A stretch of 27,883 bases of DNA from an uncultured Parabacteroides sp. (GCA_937890135.1 CALBYC010000114.1:1-27883); one strand, 5' to 3'; shown: positions 16,060 to 24,700, numbered from the stretch's first letter. The notes: generated from the letters alone by a model not told the origin. Numbers and translations: made by a program.

Positions 16060-17354
16060 ATCGTCAGTTCTTTAAGCAATAAGGTGTAAAGATGCCTGTG
16101 GTAGGGGCAAGGGTTGTTGAAAGCAAACGATGTGTTATGCCATAACAGAACGGCCTCTCCTCCATGTTCTCTGGTTTTCTTAATCAGCAACAGCGAATAA
16201 GTCAATGCCTCGTCGTATCTCAGGTTCATATATTTGCTGTCGCTCAATGTGCAATCCATGACGGTGAGCGGATGCAGGGTCAGGGAGGTAAGCTGCCGGG
16301 TTATTGGATTGATCCATCTTACCGGTTTGCAAGTTCCCAGGCGGAACCCGGCAACGTCAGCATATCCCATGGTGAAATCATCAAAGATTCCGGCTTTCAT
16401 CAATTTGTCAAAGTCTTCAGGCTCCCTGAGGCAGAGGAAATGATGCCGGTTCATCGTGACGCTTCCCAAATTCCATACATGGTCTAATGTGTTTTTCTCA
16501 TGAGAAATCAACGAGGGCTGTTCTCCTGCTTCAAAGCTGGAATGCAATCCGAACAGGCTATGATGCTGGTTCATTAAGGCAAGCATCTGTTTGACGTCTT
16601 TTTCCCAATGCTTGTAATGAGGTTTGTCATAGCGGGATTTACCTCCGGCTTTAAGGAAAAACAGGATTTCGCACCGTTCTCCGCAAATCGCCCGTACTTT
16701 TTCGTCTTCGTTTAACATCCAAGGGAATGTATAGTAAGGGTCATTCTCCAATGGACCGGTATAATATTTGAGTGCTTGAAAAAAGCCTTTCCCCTTGATG
16801 GTTTCTCGGAGCACGTTCCGCAAATTGCGGCAGAAAAAGGGAGCATCCACGTCATGAGTCAGCCATATTTTTTCAATCCCCGGATTGGGCTCCGGGATAG
16901 GGACATTCATTCTTCTCAATCGTTCTCTCAATAATTTCCCATATTCCTCTATGACGGGCCTGTTGATGAAACCTGCTTTATAGGGCAATGACTGTTTGCC
17001 CGGGAAGCGGCCGAACTCATCTCTCACGGATCTTTTTTGTATCTCTTCATACCGTGTCATCAAAAAATAACTGCTGGCGATGAAGTCGGCATAAATGACC
17101 AGTGTGTCATCATACATCTCTTCGCGAGGGGAACCGTACAAAAAAGGAACATGGTCTATTTCCATAAGAGGAAATCTGGGTAAAGAGTCTGCTGTGCCAT
17201 AAATGTCAATGTCGAAAAAACGGGAAGGGATGATGACGACCTTATACTTATGGAACAAATTCGGATTGGAGGTGTAGCCAATAAGTCCTGCGTAGGCTGT
17301 AGCTTTCTCTACTCCCAAAAGGAATGTCAATATGTAAGTAACTATTTGGTCCAT
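16056..17354 (-). CDS. Polysaccharide deacetylase-like protein (DUF7033-type N-terminus)
   Basis: A 432-residue protein without signal peptide, so likely cytoplasmic. Residues about 1-150 form an N-terminal domain resembling the Bacteroidetes DUF7033 region. IWLTHDVDAP (D168 and D170) opens the carbohydrate esterase 4-like barrel and provides the metal/base aspartates. FGLHSSFEAG (H271) stands where a metal-binding histidine is expected. LLWHNTSF near the C-terminus matches the late histidine motif. Such proteins recur in Bacteroidetes surface-glycan clusters; true deacetylase activity is inferred. It overlaps wecB by ATGA and the FemAB-like gene by 13 bases. Confidence 0.85.
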   Translation of the reverse strand: MDQIVTYILTFLLGVEKATAYAGLIGYTSNPNLFHKYKVVIIPSRFFDIDIYGTADSLPRFPLMEIDHVPFLYGSPREEMYDDTLVIYADFIASSYFLMTRYEEIQKRSVRDEFGRFPGKQSLPYKAGFINRPVIEEYGKLLRERLRRMNVPIPEPNPGIEKIWLTHDVDAPFFCRNLRNVLRETIKGKGFFQALKYYTGPLENDPYYTFPWMLNEDEKVRAICGERCEILFFLKAGGKSRYDKPHYKHWEKDVKQMLALMNQHHSLFGLHSSFEAGEQPSLISHEKNTLDHVWNLGSVTMNRHHFLCLREPEDFDKLMKAGIFDDFTMGYADVAGFRLGTCKPVRWINPITRQLTSLTLHPLTVMDCTLSDSKYMNLRYDEALTYSLLLIKKTREHGGEAVLLWHNTSFAFNNPCPYHRHLYTLLLKELTI

Positions 17355-18349
17355 ACCTGATGATTGCTGAAAATATCGTTAAGAACTCGCTTTGTTTTAA
17401 TGTATGCTTTATCATATAAGGATAAGCTTCCTTTGGAAATGGCAAAATAAGGCAACTGCGTGGCTCCGAATTCCCTGAAGAAACGCTCTACCCCGGCAAG
17501 CATGGAGCCTTCAAAGTCAAACAAACGGCTGTGCGCTGCGACATCTTGGATCGCTTTCCATAAAACAAGGCTATGGGCGCCCGAGTCCCGCAGTGCCGGG
17601 TCGCTTCCGCCGGCGATGTAGTAAGCGGATGAACTTTGCCAAACTATGAAAACGGCAGCGTGCAGTTGCCCGTTTGGAGCGTATGCGCCCCAAACATCTC
17701 CTTGCCCCCGTCTCTTAGACTGTTCTATCAGCCTTCTGAGCGTCTTTGTCCCTTTGGGTTTTAGGTGTTGCCGCTTGAACGAATCGCCTTGCATTCTCAG
17801 TAATTCTCCAGCTGACACGCCGCGGCGCACGGACAGGCCATACTTTTTTTCTGCCTTCTGGATGTTTCTCCGCGTATTGGTTGCCATCTGTTCCCATAAC
17901 AACCGGCTGTTGTCAATGTTTTCCAATATGTAAGTATAACGTGTCGTTTGTTTGAAACCTTCCCAATAGAAGGGTAACCAGTCCGTTATGTCATGATGGA
18001 AATGCTGGAGAAAGGAACCATAAGCCTTGAAATGGCGGGCGAAAATTTTTAATATGTTTTGCCTTTGTGATAAAACCGTGACCGGTTTGGCATCGGGAGG
18101 CAGTTTCCGCAGCCACGGACCCATGGTCTGCGTATAGAATGGCATCGTGATGACATTCCCTTTGGGGTTATAAAAAGGCATGGCTGCCTGTATGCTCTTT
18201 TCGGAGTCAATAAGCAGCACATCCCAATTGTCTTCGCCACAAACTATGTCAAGCCACCAATCCCTCGAAAACAAAGGAATGGATTCTTCTATTTGGCATA
18301 GCTTGTGATATGCGTCTTTCCCAAGGTGAGTGTTATCCTTTGAGTGCAT
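17342..18349 (-). CDS. FemAB/GNAT-like acyltransferase
   Basis: A 335-residue protein of the GNAT-like (Acetyltransf_6/BioF2) group. Typical features are IPLFSRDWWLDIVCG near the N-terminus, DITDWLPFYWEGFKQTTRYT in the middle (peptidyltransferase FemAB-like), and the C-terminal fold AVFIVWQSSSAYYIAGGSDP with GAHSLVLWKAI and FDFEGSMLAGVERFFREFGA. The last motif is shared with lipid II-type aminoacyl transferases. In glycan clusters these proteins are thought to attach acyl or aminoacyl groups to sugars; that is inference here. The ATG at 18349 lies inside the 3' end of recA (17-base overlap), so translation is probably coupled to it. Confidence 0.85.
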   Translation of the reverse strand: MHSKDNTHLGKDAYHKLCQIEESIPLFSRDWWLDIVCGEDNWDVLLIDSEKSIQAAMPFYNPKGNVITMPFYTQTMGPWLRKLPPDAKPVTVLSQRQNILKIFARHFKAYGSFLQHFHHDITDWLPFYWEGFKQTTRYTYILENIDNSRLLWEQMATNTRRNIQKAEKKYGLSVRRGVSAGELLRMQGDSFKRQHLKPKGTKTLRRLIEQSKRRGQGDVWGAYAPNGQLHAAVFIVWQSSSAYYIAGGSDPALRDSGAHSLVLWKAIQDVAAHSRLFDFEGSMLAGVERFFREFGATQLPYFAISKGSLSLYDKAYIKTKRVLNDIFSNHQVWTK

Positions 18350-19373
18350 TGAAAATAAGCTGAGCTAATTCTTCGGCTAACTCGGGATTGTCGATGATGC
18401 ATTGTTTGGCAGCGTCGCGTCCTTGTCCCAGTTTTGTATCATTGTAGCTATACCACGAACCGCTCTTTTTGATGATGTTCAACTCTGTCCCTAAATCGAT
18501 GATTTCCCCTGCACGTGAGATGCCTTCCCCGAACATGATGTCAAACTCTGCCTTCCGGAAAGGAGGCGCCACTTTGTTCTTCACCACCTTCACGCGGACT
18601 TGGTTTCCTTTCACTTCGTCCCCGTCTTTTAATTGTCCGATCCGGCGTATGTCAAGGCGGACTGATGCGTAGAATTTGAGGGCGTTACCACCGGTCGTTG
18701 TTTCCGGATTGCCGAACATCACGCCGATTTTGTCGCGAAGCTGGTTGATGAAGATGCAGGTCGTGTTTGTTTTATTGATGGCCGCTGTCAGTTTACGTAA
18801 CGCTTGGGACATCAACCGGGCTTGCAACCCCATTTTGCTGTCACCCATATCCCCCTCGATTTCCGCTTTCGGCGTCAGGGCGGCAACGGAGTCGATGACG
18901 ATGATATCGATGGCGGAAGAGCGGATGAGCTGTTCCGCTATTTCCAATGCCTGTTCGCCATTGTCGGGCTGGGAAATCCAAAGGTTGTCAACGTCCACCC
19001 CTAACTTTTCTGCATAGAAGCGGTCGAACGCATGTTCCGCATCGATGAAGGCGGCGATGCCGCCGTTTTTCTGCGCTTCGGCGATGGCATGGATGGCCAA
19101 GGTCGTTTTGCCGGATGATTCCGGGCCATATATTTCAATGATTCGCCCTTTGGGATAGCCACCGACGCCCAAAGCTGCGTCCAAGGCAATGGAACCGGTC
19201 GGTATGACTTCGGTGTTCTCTATGTTTTCTTCCCCCATCTTCATGATGGTGCCTTTGCCATAGTTCTTTTCTATTTTTTCCATAGCAGCCCGTAAGGCCT
19301 TCAATTTGTCCGCATTGACAGCGGGTTTAGCGCCTCCGGCTTGTTCTTCGAATAAATTATCTTCTTTTGCCAT
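18333..19373 (-). CDS. recA: Recombinase RecA
   Basis: DNA-dependent ATPase that forms filaments on single-stranded DNA, drives strand exchange and activates LexA-type cleavage. It has 346 residues, the usual length. Walker A is GPESSGKTT (83-91), Walker B is IIVIDS (157-162), loop L1 contains EIEGDMGDSKMG, and loop L2 is GVMFGNPETTTGGN. The C-terminal domain (EFDIMFGEGISRAGEIIDLG) follows. All key residues look intact. The start codon abuts the bcp stop codon with no gap, and the FemAB-like gene starts within its 3' end. No obvious SOS operator was recognised ahead of bcp. Confidence 0.98.
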   Translation of the reverse strand: MAKEDNLFEEQAGGAKPAVNADKLKALRAAMEKIEKNYGKGTIMKMGEENIENTEVIPTGSIALDAALGVGGYPKGRIIEIYGPESSGKTTLAIHAIAEAQKNGGIAAFIDAEHAFDRFYAEKLGVDVDNLWISQPDNGEQALEIAEQLIRSSAIDIIVIDSVAALTPKAEIEGDMGDSKMGLQARLMSQALRKLTAAINKTNTTCIFINQLRDKIGVMFGNPETTTGGNALKFYASVRLDIRRIGQLKDGDEVKGNQVRVKVVKNKVAPPFRKAEFDIMFGEGISRAGEIIDLGTELNIIKKSGSWYSYNDTKLGQGRDAAKQCIIDNPELAEELAQLIFNALKG

Positions 19374-19832
19374 TTACTTATTTAATATTTGATTAGCATG
19401 ATCTTTTGTTTTTACCTCTTTGGGGCCTATGATTCTCTCTATCACCCCTTCTCCGTTGATGATGAAAGTCGTGCGCAAAGTACCCATGTAAGTCTTGCCA
19501 TACAGCTTCTTTTCTGCCCAAACGCCAAACAATTGTTGCAGCTGGGTGTCTGTGTCCGCAATCAAGCTGAATGGCAAATGCTGTTTGGAAATGAAGTTTT
19601 GGTGAGACTTTGCGCTGTCTTTGCTGACCCCGACCACCTCGTATCCTGCATCCTTTAGTTCCTTGTATCCATCGCGCAGGCTGCAAGCCTCGGCGGTACA
19701 ACCCGAAGTGTTGTCTTTTGGATAAAAATAAAGGATTAATTTTTCCCCTTTAAAATCACTTAGTTTTACAGGGTTGCCATTTTGATCTGTCCCCAATATC
19801 TCGGGAGCTTTGTCTCCAATTTGCAATGCCAT
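19374..19832 (-). CDS. bcp: Thioredoxin-dependent peroxiredoxin (BCP/PrxQ)
   Basis: Reduces hydrogen peroxide and organic hydroperoxides with electrons from thioredoxin, in the cytoplasm. It has 152 residues with the AhpC/TSA thioredoxin fold. LILYFYPKDNTSGCTAEACS holds the peroxidatic cysteine C45 and the resolving cysteine C50, the same spacing as in E. coli BCP. GVSKDSAKSHQNFISKQHLP and the later LRTTFIINGEGVIERII are further family marks. It is first in the minus-strand run and is preceded by a good Bacteroidetes promoter at 19860-19891. Its stop codon touches the recA start, so recA depends on this transcript. Confidence 0.97.
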   Translation of the reverse strand: MALQIGDKAPEILGTDQNGNPVKLSDFKGEKLILYFYPKDNTSGCTAEACSLRDGYKELKDAGYEVVGVSKDSAKSHQNFISKQHLPFSLIADTDTQLQQLFGVWAEKKLYGKTYMGTLRTTFIINGEGVIERIIGPKEVKTKDHANQILNK

Positions 19833-19859
19833 ACTGTTTGCCTTTTTTTAATTATATCA

Positions 19860-19891
19860 CAAACATACAAAAAAGAACCGGTCAAATCAAA
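19860..19891 (-). promoter_or_regulatory. Promoter for bcp-recA and downstream glycan genes
   Basis: On the minus strand TTTG (19891-19888) and TATGTTTG (19867-19860) are spaced 20 bases apart, matching the Bacteroidetes -33 TTTG and -7 TAnnTTTG elements. The -7 box is about 28 bases from the bcp ATG. Confidence 0.65.
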
Positions 19892-19943
19892 TGTCTTTGC
19901 TGTTAAATGAGGTAAATCATTCATTCTCCTGCCGGGTCAGGTT

Positions 19944-20483
19944 TCATCCGAGCAAATGTTTTCCCAACGTATAGGCCTCGCCGGGATAAGCCGAAGCTTC
20001 GATTTGTTCGCGGATGGCGCACGAATGAGCCAGTACCTGTCCGTGATTTTCCCAATGCAGGTATTCGCAAAGGGCGTCGTAATGGGCTTTTAACGCCTTG
20101 AAGGCTTTTTCATCGTCGGCGCAAGTTGCCAGCAATACGGCCTTTTTGGGTTTGCTCCGTAATTCTTCATTGATGGCGTAAAAGCGGTCGATTACCTTTT
20201 TTAGTTGGGCAGACATCCCGAAATAATAAACGGGGGTGACGAGTACGATCATGTCCGCATGAATCAGCTTTTCCCAAATCAGCTCCATGTCATCTTCTTG
20301 TATGCACTTCCCTGCATTGCGCCTGCAATAATTGCAAGCCAAGCAGGGCTGGGTTACATGGAACATCGTGTCGAATCGGAATATCGTATGTCCTGCCTCG
20401 GTCGCTCCCGAAATAAAATTGTCCGCCAACAGGGCGGAAGTGCCTTTCTTGTGAGGGCTTCCTGTGATTACCAGTATGTTCAT
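19944..20483 (-). CDS. Flavodoxin-fold NAD(P)H:FMN reductase, iron-sulfur flavoprotein-like
   Basis: A 179-residue cytoplasmic flavoprotein. MNILVITGSPHKKGTSALLA is the phosphate-binding loop for FMN, and VLVTPVYYFGMSAQLKKVID is the second flavin loop typical of the NADPH-dependent FMN reductase family. CLACNYCRRNAGKC gives a Cx2Cx2Cx6C cysteine cluster like that of iron-sulfur flavoproteins, where it binds a 4Fe-4S centre. The physiological electron partners are unknown. It stands alone, about 110 bases from bcp, and has no clear TAnnTTTG box in front. Confidence 0.88.
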   Translation of the reverse strand: MNILVITGSPHKKGTSALLADNFISGATEAGHTIFRFDTMFHVTQPCLACNYCRRNAGKCIQEDDMELIWEKLIHADMIVLVTPVYYFGMSAQLKKVIDRFYAINEELRSKPKKAVLLATCADDEKAFKALKAHYDALCEYLHWENHGQVLAHSCAIREQIEASAYPGEAYTLGKHLLG

Positions 20484-20717
20484 CGCGCTTTTAAGTATTT
20501 GCCGTTTTTATCATGTCTGTTTGTCCTGAATGGATATAACGGATTTGGCAACAATATTCGGTATTTTCTGTCAATTATGCAAGCTTTCGGGCGATTTCTT
20601 GCATGTATGCTTGGCTGAAACAGGCGACAATCAATATTTTAGGGCTAAGGGCCGCTAAAGCACAATAAACGGGATGGCTTGTCGTTATATAGTTGTTTAA
20701 TGATAAAAGGAATGCCT

Positions 20718-20897
20718 ATGAAGAAAATTTCTACTTCTTGTTCTACCGATTTGGATTTAAAAAGGAAAAGCTCTGCCGCTTTATCTGCAAGTGATGGCCC
20801 TGAGCTGAAGACATTGGATTTTTTAAGGCAATTTGCCCGTTCGTACCATGTCGAGCCGACATTGGATGCCGACCTGTGTGGCTGGGTGATGAATTGA
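20718..20897 (+). CDS. Small conserved-looking hypothetical protein
   Basis: A 59-residue basic protein (MKKISTSCSTDLDLKRKSSA) with a C-terminal half KTLDFLRQFARSYHVEPTLD, then CGWVMN. AAAAGG lies seven bases before the ATG at 20718, which supports this start over ATGs at 20679 and 20712. A GC-rich hairpin with a T-rich tail begins six bases after the stop. From memory, small proteins with an FLRQFAR-x-Y pattern are scattered in Bacteroides genomes, often near VirE-N/DUF3987 and DUF4248 genes; none of those is seen here. Function unknown. Confidence 0.6.
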   Translation: MKKISTSCSTDLDLKRKSSAALSASDGPELKTLDFLRQFARSYHVEPTLDADLCGWVMN

Positions 20898-20902
20898 TGT
20901 TT

Positions 20903-20920
20903 GCCCCGAGGGGGCTGTTT
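20903..20920 (+). terminator. Small GC-rich terminator after the 59-residue ORF
   Basis: GCCCC (20903-20907) and GGGGC (20911-20915) form a five-pair stem with a three-base loop, followed by TGTTTTA. The stem is short, so efficiency is uncertain. Confidence 0.45.
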
Positions 20921-21003
20921 TACTTGCGGGAAAGGGGGGAAGTGTGTGCCTCGTGATGCGGGGTGGTATGTTTCTCCCTTTTCTCCAGGATGTTGAAAAA
21001 CAA

Positions 21004-21108
21004 GTCTCACCATCTCTCACCCGCTGCTTTTGTTTAGGCAATAGCTTGTAAAATAGCAAGTTGGTTCAGGTGAGAGATGGGTGAGAGATAAGAGAAAAGG
21101 TGAGAGAT
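21004..21108. repeat. GGTGAGAGAT repeat cluster in both orientations
   Basis: GGTGAGAGAT occurs on the plus strand at 21069-21078, 21080-21089 and 21099-21108, and on the minus strand at 21021-21012. Shortened relatives GTCTCACC appear at 21004-21011 and again near 21142. The first part is close to an inverted copy of the second, with a one-base offset, around a 47-base centre. The pattern suggests a binding-site array or a small inverted-repeat element. Confidence 0.65.
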
Positions 21109-21179
21109 GCCTGCTTTATTTGCTGAATATCAGGTCGTTTTGGTCTCACCTGCCTTGCGTTCCTTCGCAACCTTATGGC

Positions 21180-21245
21180 GTTTCCCCAAAAAGGTCACCA
21201 CGTTTTTCTGGAATGGTCGCCATGCTTTCCCAAAAAGGTCACCAT
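21180..21245. repeat. Three tandem imperfect 22-base repeats
   Basis: Units lie at 21180-21201, 21202-21223 and 21224-21245, with no spacer. Units 1 and 3 share CCCAAAAAGGTCACCA. Unit 2 has diverged to CTGGAATGGTCGCCAT. A partial fourth unit (GTTTTC) follows. The period is about two helical turns, as in protein-binding arrays or iterons. Confidence 0.75.
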
Positions 21246-21264
21246 GTTTTCATAAGCCTTTATA

Positions 21265-21351
21265 TTATATTTTACTTTGTTCGTAATATTCTTCAATCTC
21301 TTTAACCGCAGTTGCAATGCCCGTCTTCCAATGCGGATTGCCGCATCGGAT
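21265..21351 (-). pseudogene. Possible 3' remnant of a lost gene
   Basis: The minus strand reads IRCGNPHWKTGIATAVKEIE, then EYYEQSKI and a TAA at 21267-21265. The composition is protein-like, with an amphipathic helix at the end, but an in-frame stop lies immediately upstream and no start codon is available. Other minus frames continue open for some distance, as if broken by indels. Family not recognised. It could also be chance coding. Confidence 0.25.
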
Positions 21352-21532
21352 TTAATTTCAATTCCTTGATTTTGCCCGTATATGGTAATTTTGTGGATAA
21401 ACTTAAATCAAAACATATGCGCCATAAATATTAAAATATTCTAATATTAACTATTATGTTATCGCAGAAAATAAAAAAAAAGATTAAAAAGCATCAAACG
21501 AACAACCTGTTATATTTTTTTTTAGAAACTAT

Positions 21533-21540
21533 TATATTTG
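21533..21540 (+). promoter_or_regulatory. Candidate susC promoter -7 box
   Basis: TATATTTG matches TAnnTTTG in a very AT-rich tract. Initiation near 21547 would give a leader of about 205 bases before the susC ATG at 21753. The -33 element is hidden in T-rich sequence. Confidence 0.5.
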
Positions 21541-21621
21541 TCGCATCAATACCATGATCTCACAAGAACAGGGTGGAATTTAGATTATTATGAACATATA
21601 TGAATACCAATTGATACCAAA

Positions 21622-21685
21622 ATCCCGATTGCCGATAGTGGTAGGCCGGGATGGAAAAGCATCTCGCACCCCGACATGGGTGCGA
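21622..21685 (+). ncRNA. Structured leader RNA element upstream of susC
   Basis: Two hairpins stand in the predicted leader. In the first, ATCCCG (21622-21627) pairs with CGGGAT (21647-21652), and GCC (21631-21633) with GGC (21644-21646), leaving a three-base bulge and a ten-base loop. In the second, TCGCACCC (21664-21671) pairs perfectly with GGGTGCGA (21678-21685) around a six-base loop. No T-run follows directly, so this is more like a regulatory leader or a target of a small RNA than a terminator. No known riboswitch core was recognised. Confidence 0.5.
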
Positions 21686-21752
21686 CCAGTCTCTAATATT
21701 CAACATTTTTTTAGTGTTTCCTATTTATTAACTTTAAATTCTTTTTATCAAA

Positions 21753-24700
21753 ATGGACCTGAATTTTTCAGCAAAACGAAAGTCTGCGGTGTGCCTGCTC
21801 CTTGGGGCAGGGTGCATGGGATATTTCCCGTTGGAGGTCATCGCAAATTCGAGTCCCATTCCTTTGCGGGATATTGTACAACAACGAAATCCTTCAAAGC
21901 GAACTATTGTGGGTACAATCGTGGATGCCGCGACCGGCGAAGCATTGATGGGCGTGAATATCCGCATAAGGGGGACAAGCCAAGGCACAGTGACCGACCT
22001 CGACGGTAAGTTTACACTCGACATTTCAAACCAGGATGTCCAACTGGAAGTGACTTACATCGGCTACAAAGACCAGCTTGTCGACGTTGCCGACTTAGGT
22101 GTCGTCAACATCAAGATGGAGTCGGCCCACGAGCTGATTGACGAGGTGGTCGTGGTCGGTGCCGGTACGCAGAAAAAAGTATCGGTCACGGGAGCTATCA
22201 CCTCGGTGAAGGGGATGACACTCAAAGCCCCCTCCTCTTCGCTCACCCACTCCCTGGCAGGTAAGCTGGCGGGCGTCATCTCGACATCGAGCAGCGGCGA
22301 ACCGGGAGCGGCTTCGAACTTCTACATCCGTGGCATCAATACCTTCGGCGGTACGGCTACGCCGCTGATCCTGTTGGACGGCGTGGAGATCTCGGCAGGC
22401 GACCTGAACCGTATCCCAGCAGAGTCGATCGAGAGCTTCTCCCTCTTGAAGGATGCTTCGGCGACTGCCATCTATGGTAACCGTGGTGCGAACGGTGTCA
22501 TGCTGGTCACGACCAAGAGAGGAAGTGAGAACTCGAAGACAACCATCAACGTTTCGCTCGAAGCCTCTTACTTCCAGCCCATGAGCCTGATTGACTTCGC
22601 CGACGGAGCCACCTATATGGAGCTTTATAACGAAGCGGCACAAACACGCAGCCTGACGCCCATCGTGCCGAAATATTCGGAAGAACAGATTGCGAACACG
22701 CGCAACCACGTGAACCCATACGCCTTCCCCGACGTGGACTGGTACGACCTCCTCTTCCGGAACGGCAACTTTAACCAGCGTGCCAACGTGAACGTGTCGG
22801 GCGGCAGCCAGCGCGTGACCTACTACATGAGCCTCCAAGCGAATCATGACACCGGTCTGATCGATGCACCTTCCGACTACTATTACAATCCGAACTTCAA
22901 CAACTGGCAGTACAACTTCCAGAACAACATCTCCTACAAGCTGACCAATACGACGACCGTCGACCTCCGCATGATGGCGCAGATCGGAAACCAAAAGGGT
23001 CCGAACTATAGCACTTCCGACCTCTATCAGAGCGTGATGTCAGCCAACCCGGTCTCCTTCCCCGCCTATTTCCCGGCTCAAGAGGACGACCAGCATATCC
23101 GCTTCGGTAGCGAGCTTGTGAAGCCGGGCATGTATGGGACTAACCCCTACGAATATATGATGAGATCGTTCAAGGAGACGAACTACAACATGCTGAACAC
23201 TTCGCTGGTCCTCTCGCAAGACTTCGGATTCATCACGAAGGGCCTGTCGGCAAGAGTGCTGGTCAATTTCAAGAACTGGTCGCAATCCAACTACGACCGC
23301 AGCATCACATCCTACTTCTACAAGATGAAGGACGGATCGTTCAACCCGGAAACAGGTGAATACGAGCTGGAGTTGCTGCGTCAGGGCGCCGACTTCGTCA
23401 GCCAGTCGGGTATCATCAAATCGGCCGACCAGACCTTCTATCTCGATGCGCGCGCCGACTGGAAGCGCAGCTTCGGAGCGCACAACGTGACGGCGATGTT
23501 CATGTATATGATGCGCGAATACCGCGTCAGTGAGCTTCCCAACCGTAACCAAGGTTATTCGGGCCGCTTGACCTACATTATGACAACCGCTACCTCTTGG
23601 AGTTCAACTTCGGTTACAACGGTTCCGAACGCTTGGCGAAGGAAAGCCGATTCGAGTTCTTCCCCGCTGCATCGTTAGGTTGGGTCATGAGCAATGAAAA
23701 GTTTTGGAAACCTATCTCCAAGTACATCAATCACCTCAAAGTGAGAGGTTCATACGGATTGGTCGGTAGCGACGAATTCAATAGCGGCGCGCAACACTTC
23801 CTCTACCAGAACCAAGTGACGATCGGTAGCGGTGCCCCTTTCTCGACCGGCCTTCCGAACAGCTTGATATCGCGTAGCGGCCACAGTTTCGACATCCTCG
23901 CCATTCAGAATGCCGGCTGGGAACATGTGAAGAAACTGGATATCGGTGTCGACTTCTCGCTATTCAACCAAATAAACGTGACGTTCGACTACTTCCGCGA
24001 CCACCGCGACCGTATCCTGATGAGGCGTGCATCTTTCCCCCGACTGTTAGGCTACTGGGGATCGACGCCGTGGAGTAACATCGGCGAAGTGCTCAACCGA
24101 GGTGTCGAGTTCAGTGTAAACTGGAGCAACCGGTTCGGAAAAGACTGGCAAGTCGACCTCAGAGGCAACTTCACCTACAACCAGAACGAATACAAATACG
24201 TAGACGAACCGGATTATCCCTACGTCTGGCAGACCGACACCAACAAGCCGCTGAACACCCTGAAAGGATACGTGGCAGAAGGCCTCTTCACGAGCCAAGA
24301 GGAGATCGACAACTGGGCAGACCAGTCGCAGGTGGGTCCCAACATCATGCCGGGTGATATCAAATATCGCGACATCAACGGGGACGGACGGATCACGGCG
24401 GAAGACCAAGTGATGCTGTCGCCCTACAACTCGATGCCGCGCATCCAGTATGGTATCGGACTCAACGTACAATATAAGAAGTTCGACCTCGGTGTCTTTT
24501 TTAACGGATCCGCCATGCGGAAGATCATGATCAACCAGGGATATGCCCCCTTCCTTTCGGCAGGCGGCGACGGTTACGGCGCTGAGACGCTGAATCGAAA
24601 CCTGATGCAATGGATTGCCGACGAACGCTGGACGGAAGACAATCCGAACCCGAACGCCCTCTATCCGCGCCTCGGCATCACGGACGCCGACATCTCCAAT

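Larger units (their letters stand above)
20898..21752. other. Gene-poor 855-base region before the PUL
   Basis: No convincing complete gene is seen on either strand. The region holds a small terminator (20903-20920), a GGTGAGAGAT repeat cluster (21004-21108), three 22-base tandem repeats (21180-21245), a possible coding remnant on the minus strand (21265-21351), an AT-rich stretch (about 21400-21530), and the susC promoter with a structured leader (21533-21752). Confidence 0.7.

Noticed and set aside
20205..20618. 137-codon plus-strand frame overlapping the flavoprotein gene
   Set aside because: Most of it is opposite the flavoprotein coding sequence and the rest has no recognisable protein pattern.
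20645..21013. 122-codon minus-strand frame opposite the small ORF
   Set aside because: It runs through the terminator-like hairpin and low-complexity GC sequence; the plus-strand 59-residue ORF has better start and stop signals.
21081..21305. 74-codon frame through the 22-base repeats
   Set aside because: A 22-base period does not keep reading frame, so the repeats are not a coding repeat. No start signal or family was seen.
21590..22009. 139-codon plus frame spanning the leader hairpins and the start of susC
   Set aside because: It overlaps susC in another frame and its N-terminal part is only a translation of the two hairpins.
22095..22994. 299-codon antisense frame in susC, with similar ones at 24047-24901 and 24922-25938
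   Set aside because: Long antisense frames arise from the C-ending codons of susC and susD. Their translations are repetitive His/Val/Arg-rich text without domains.
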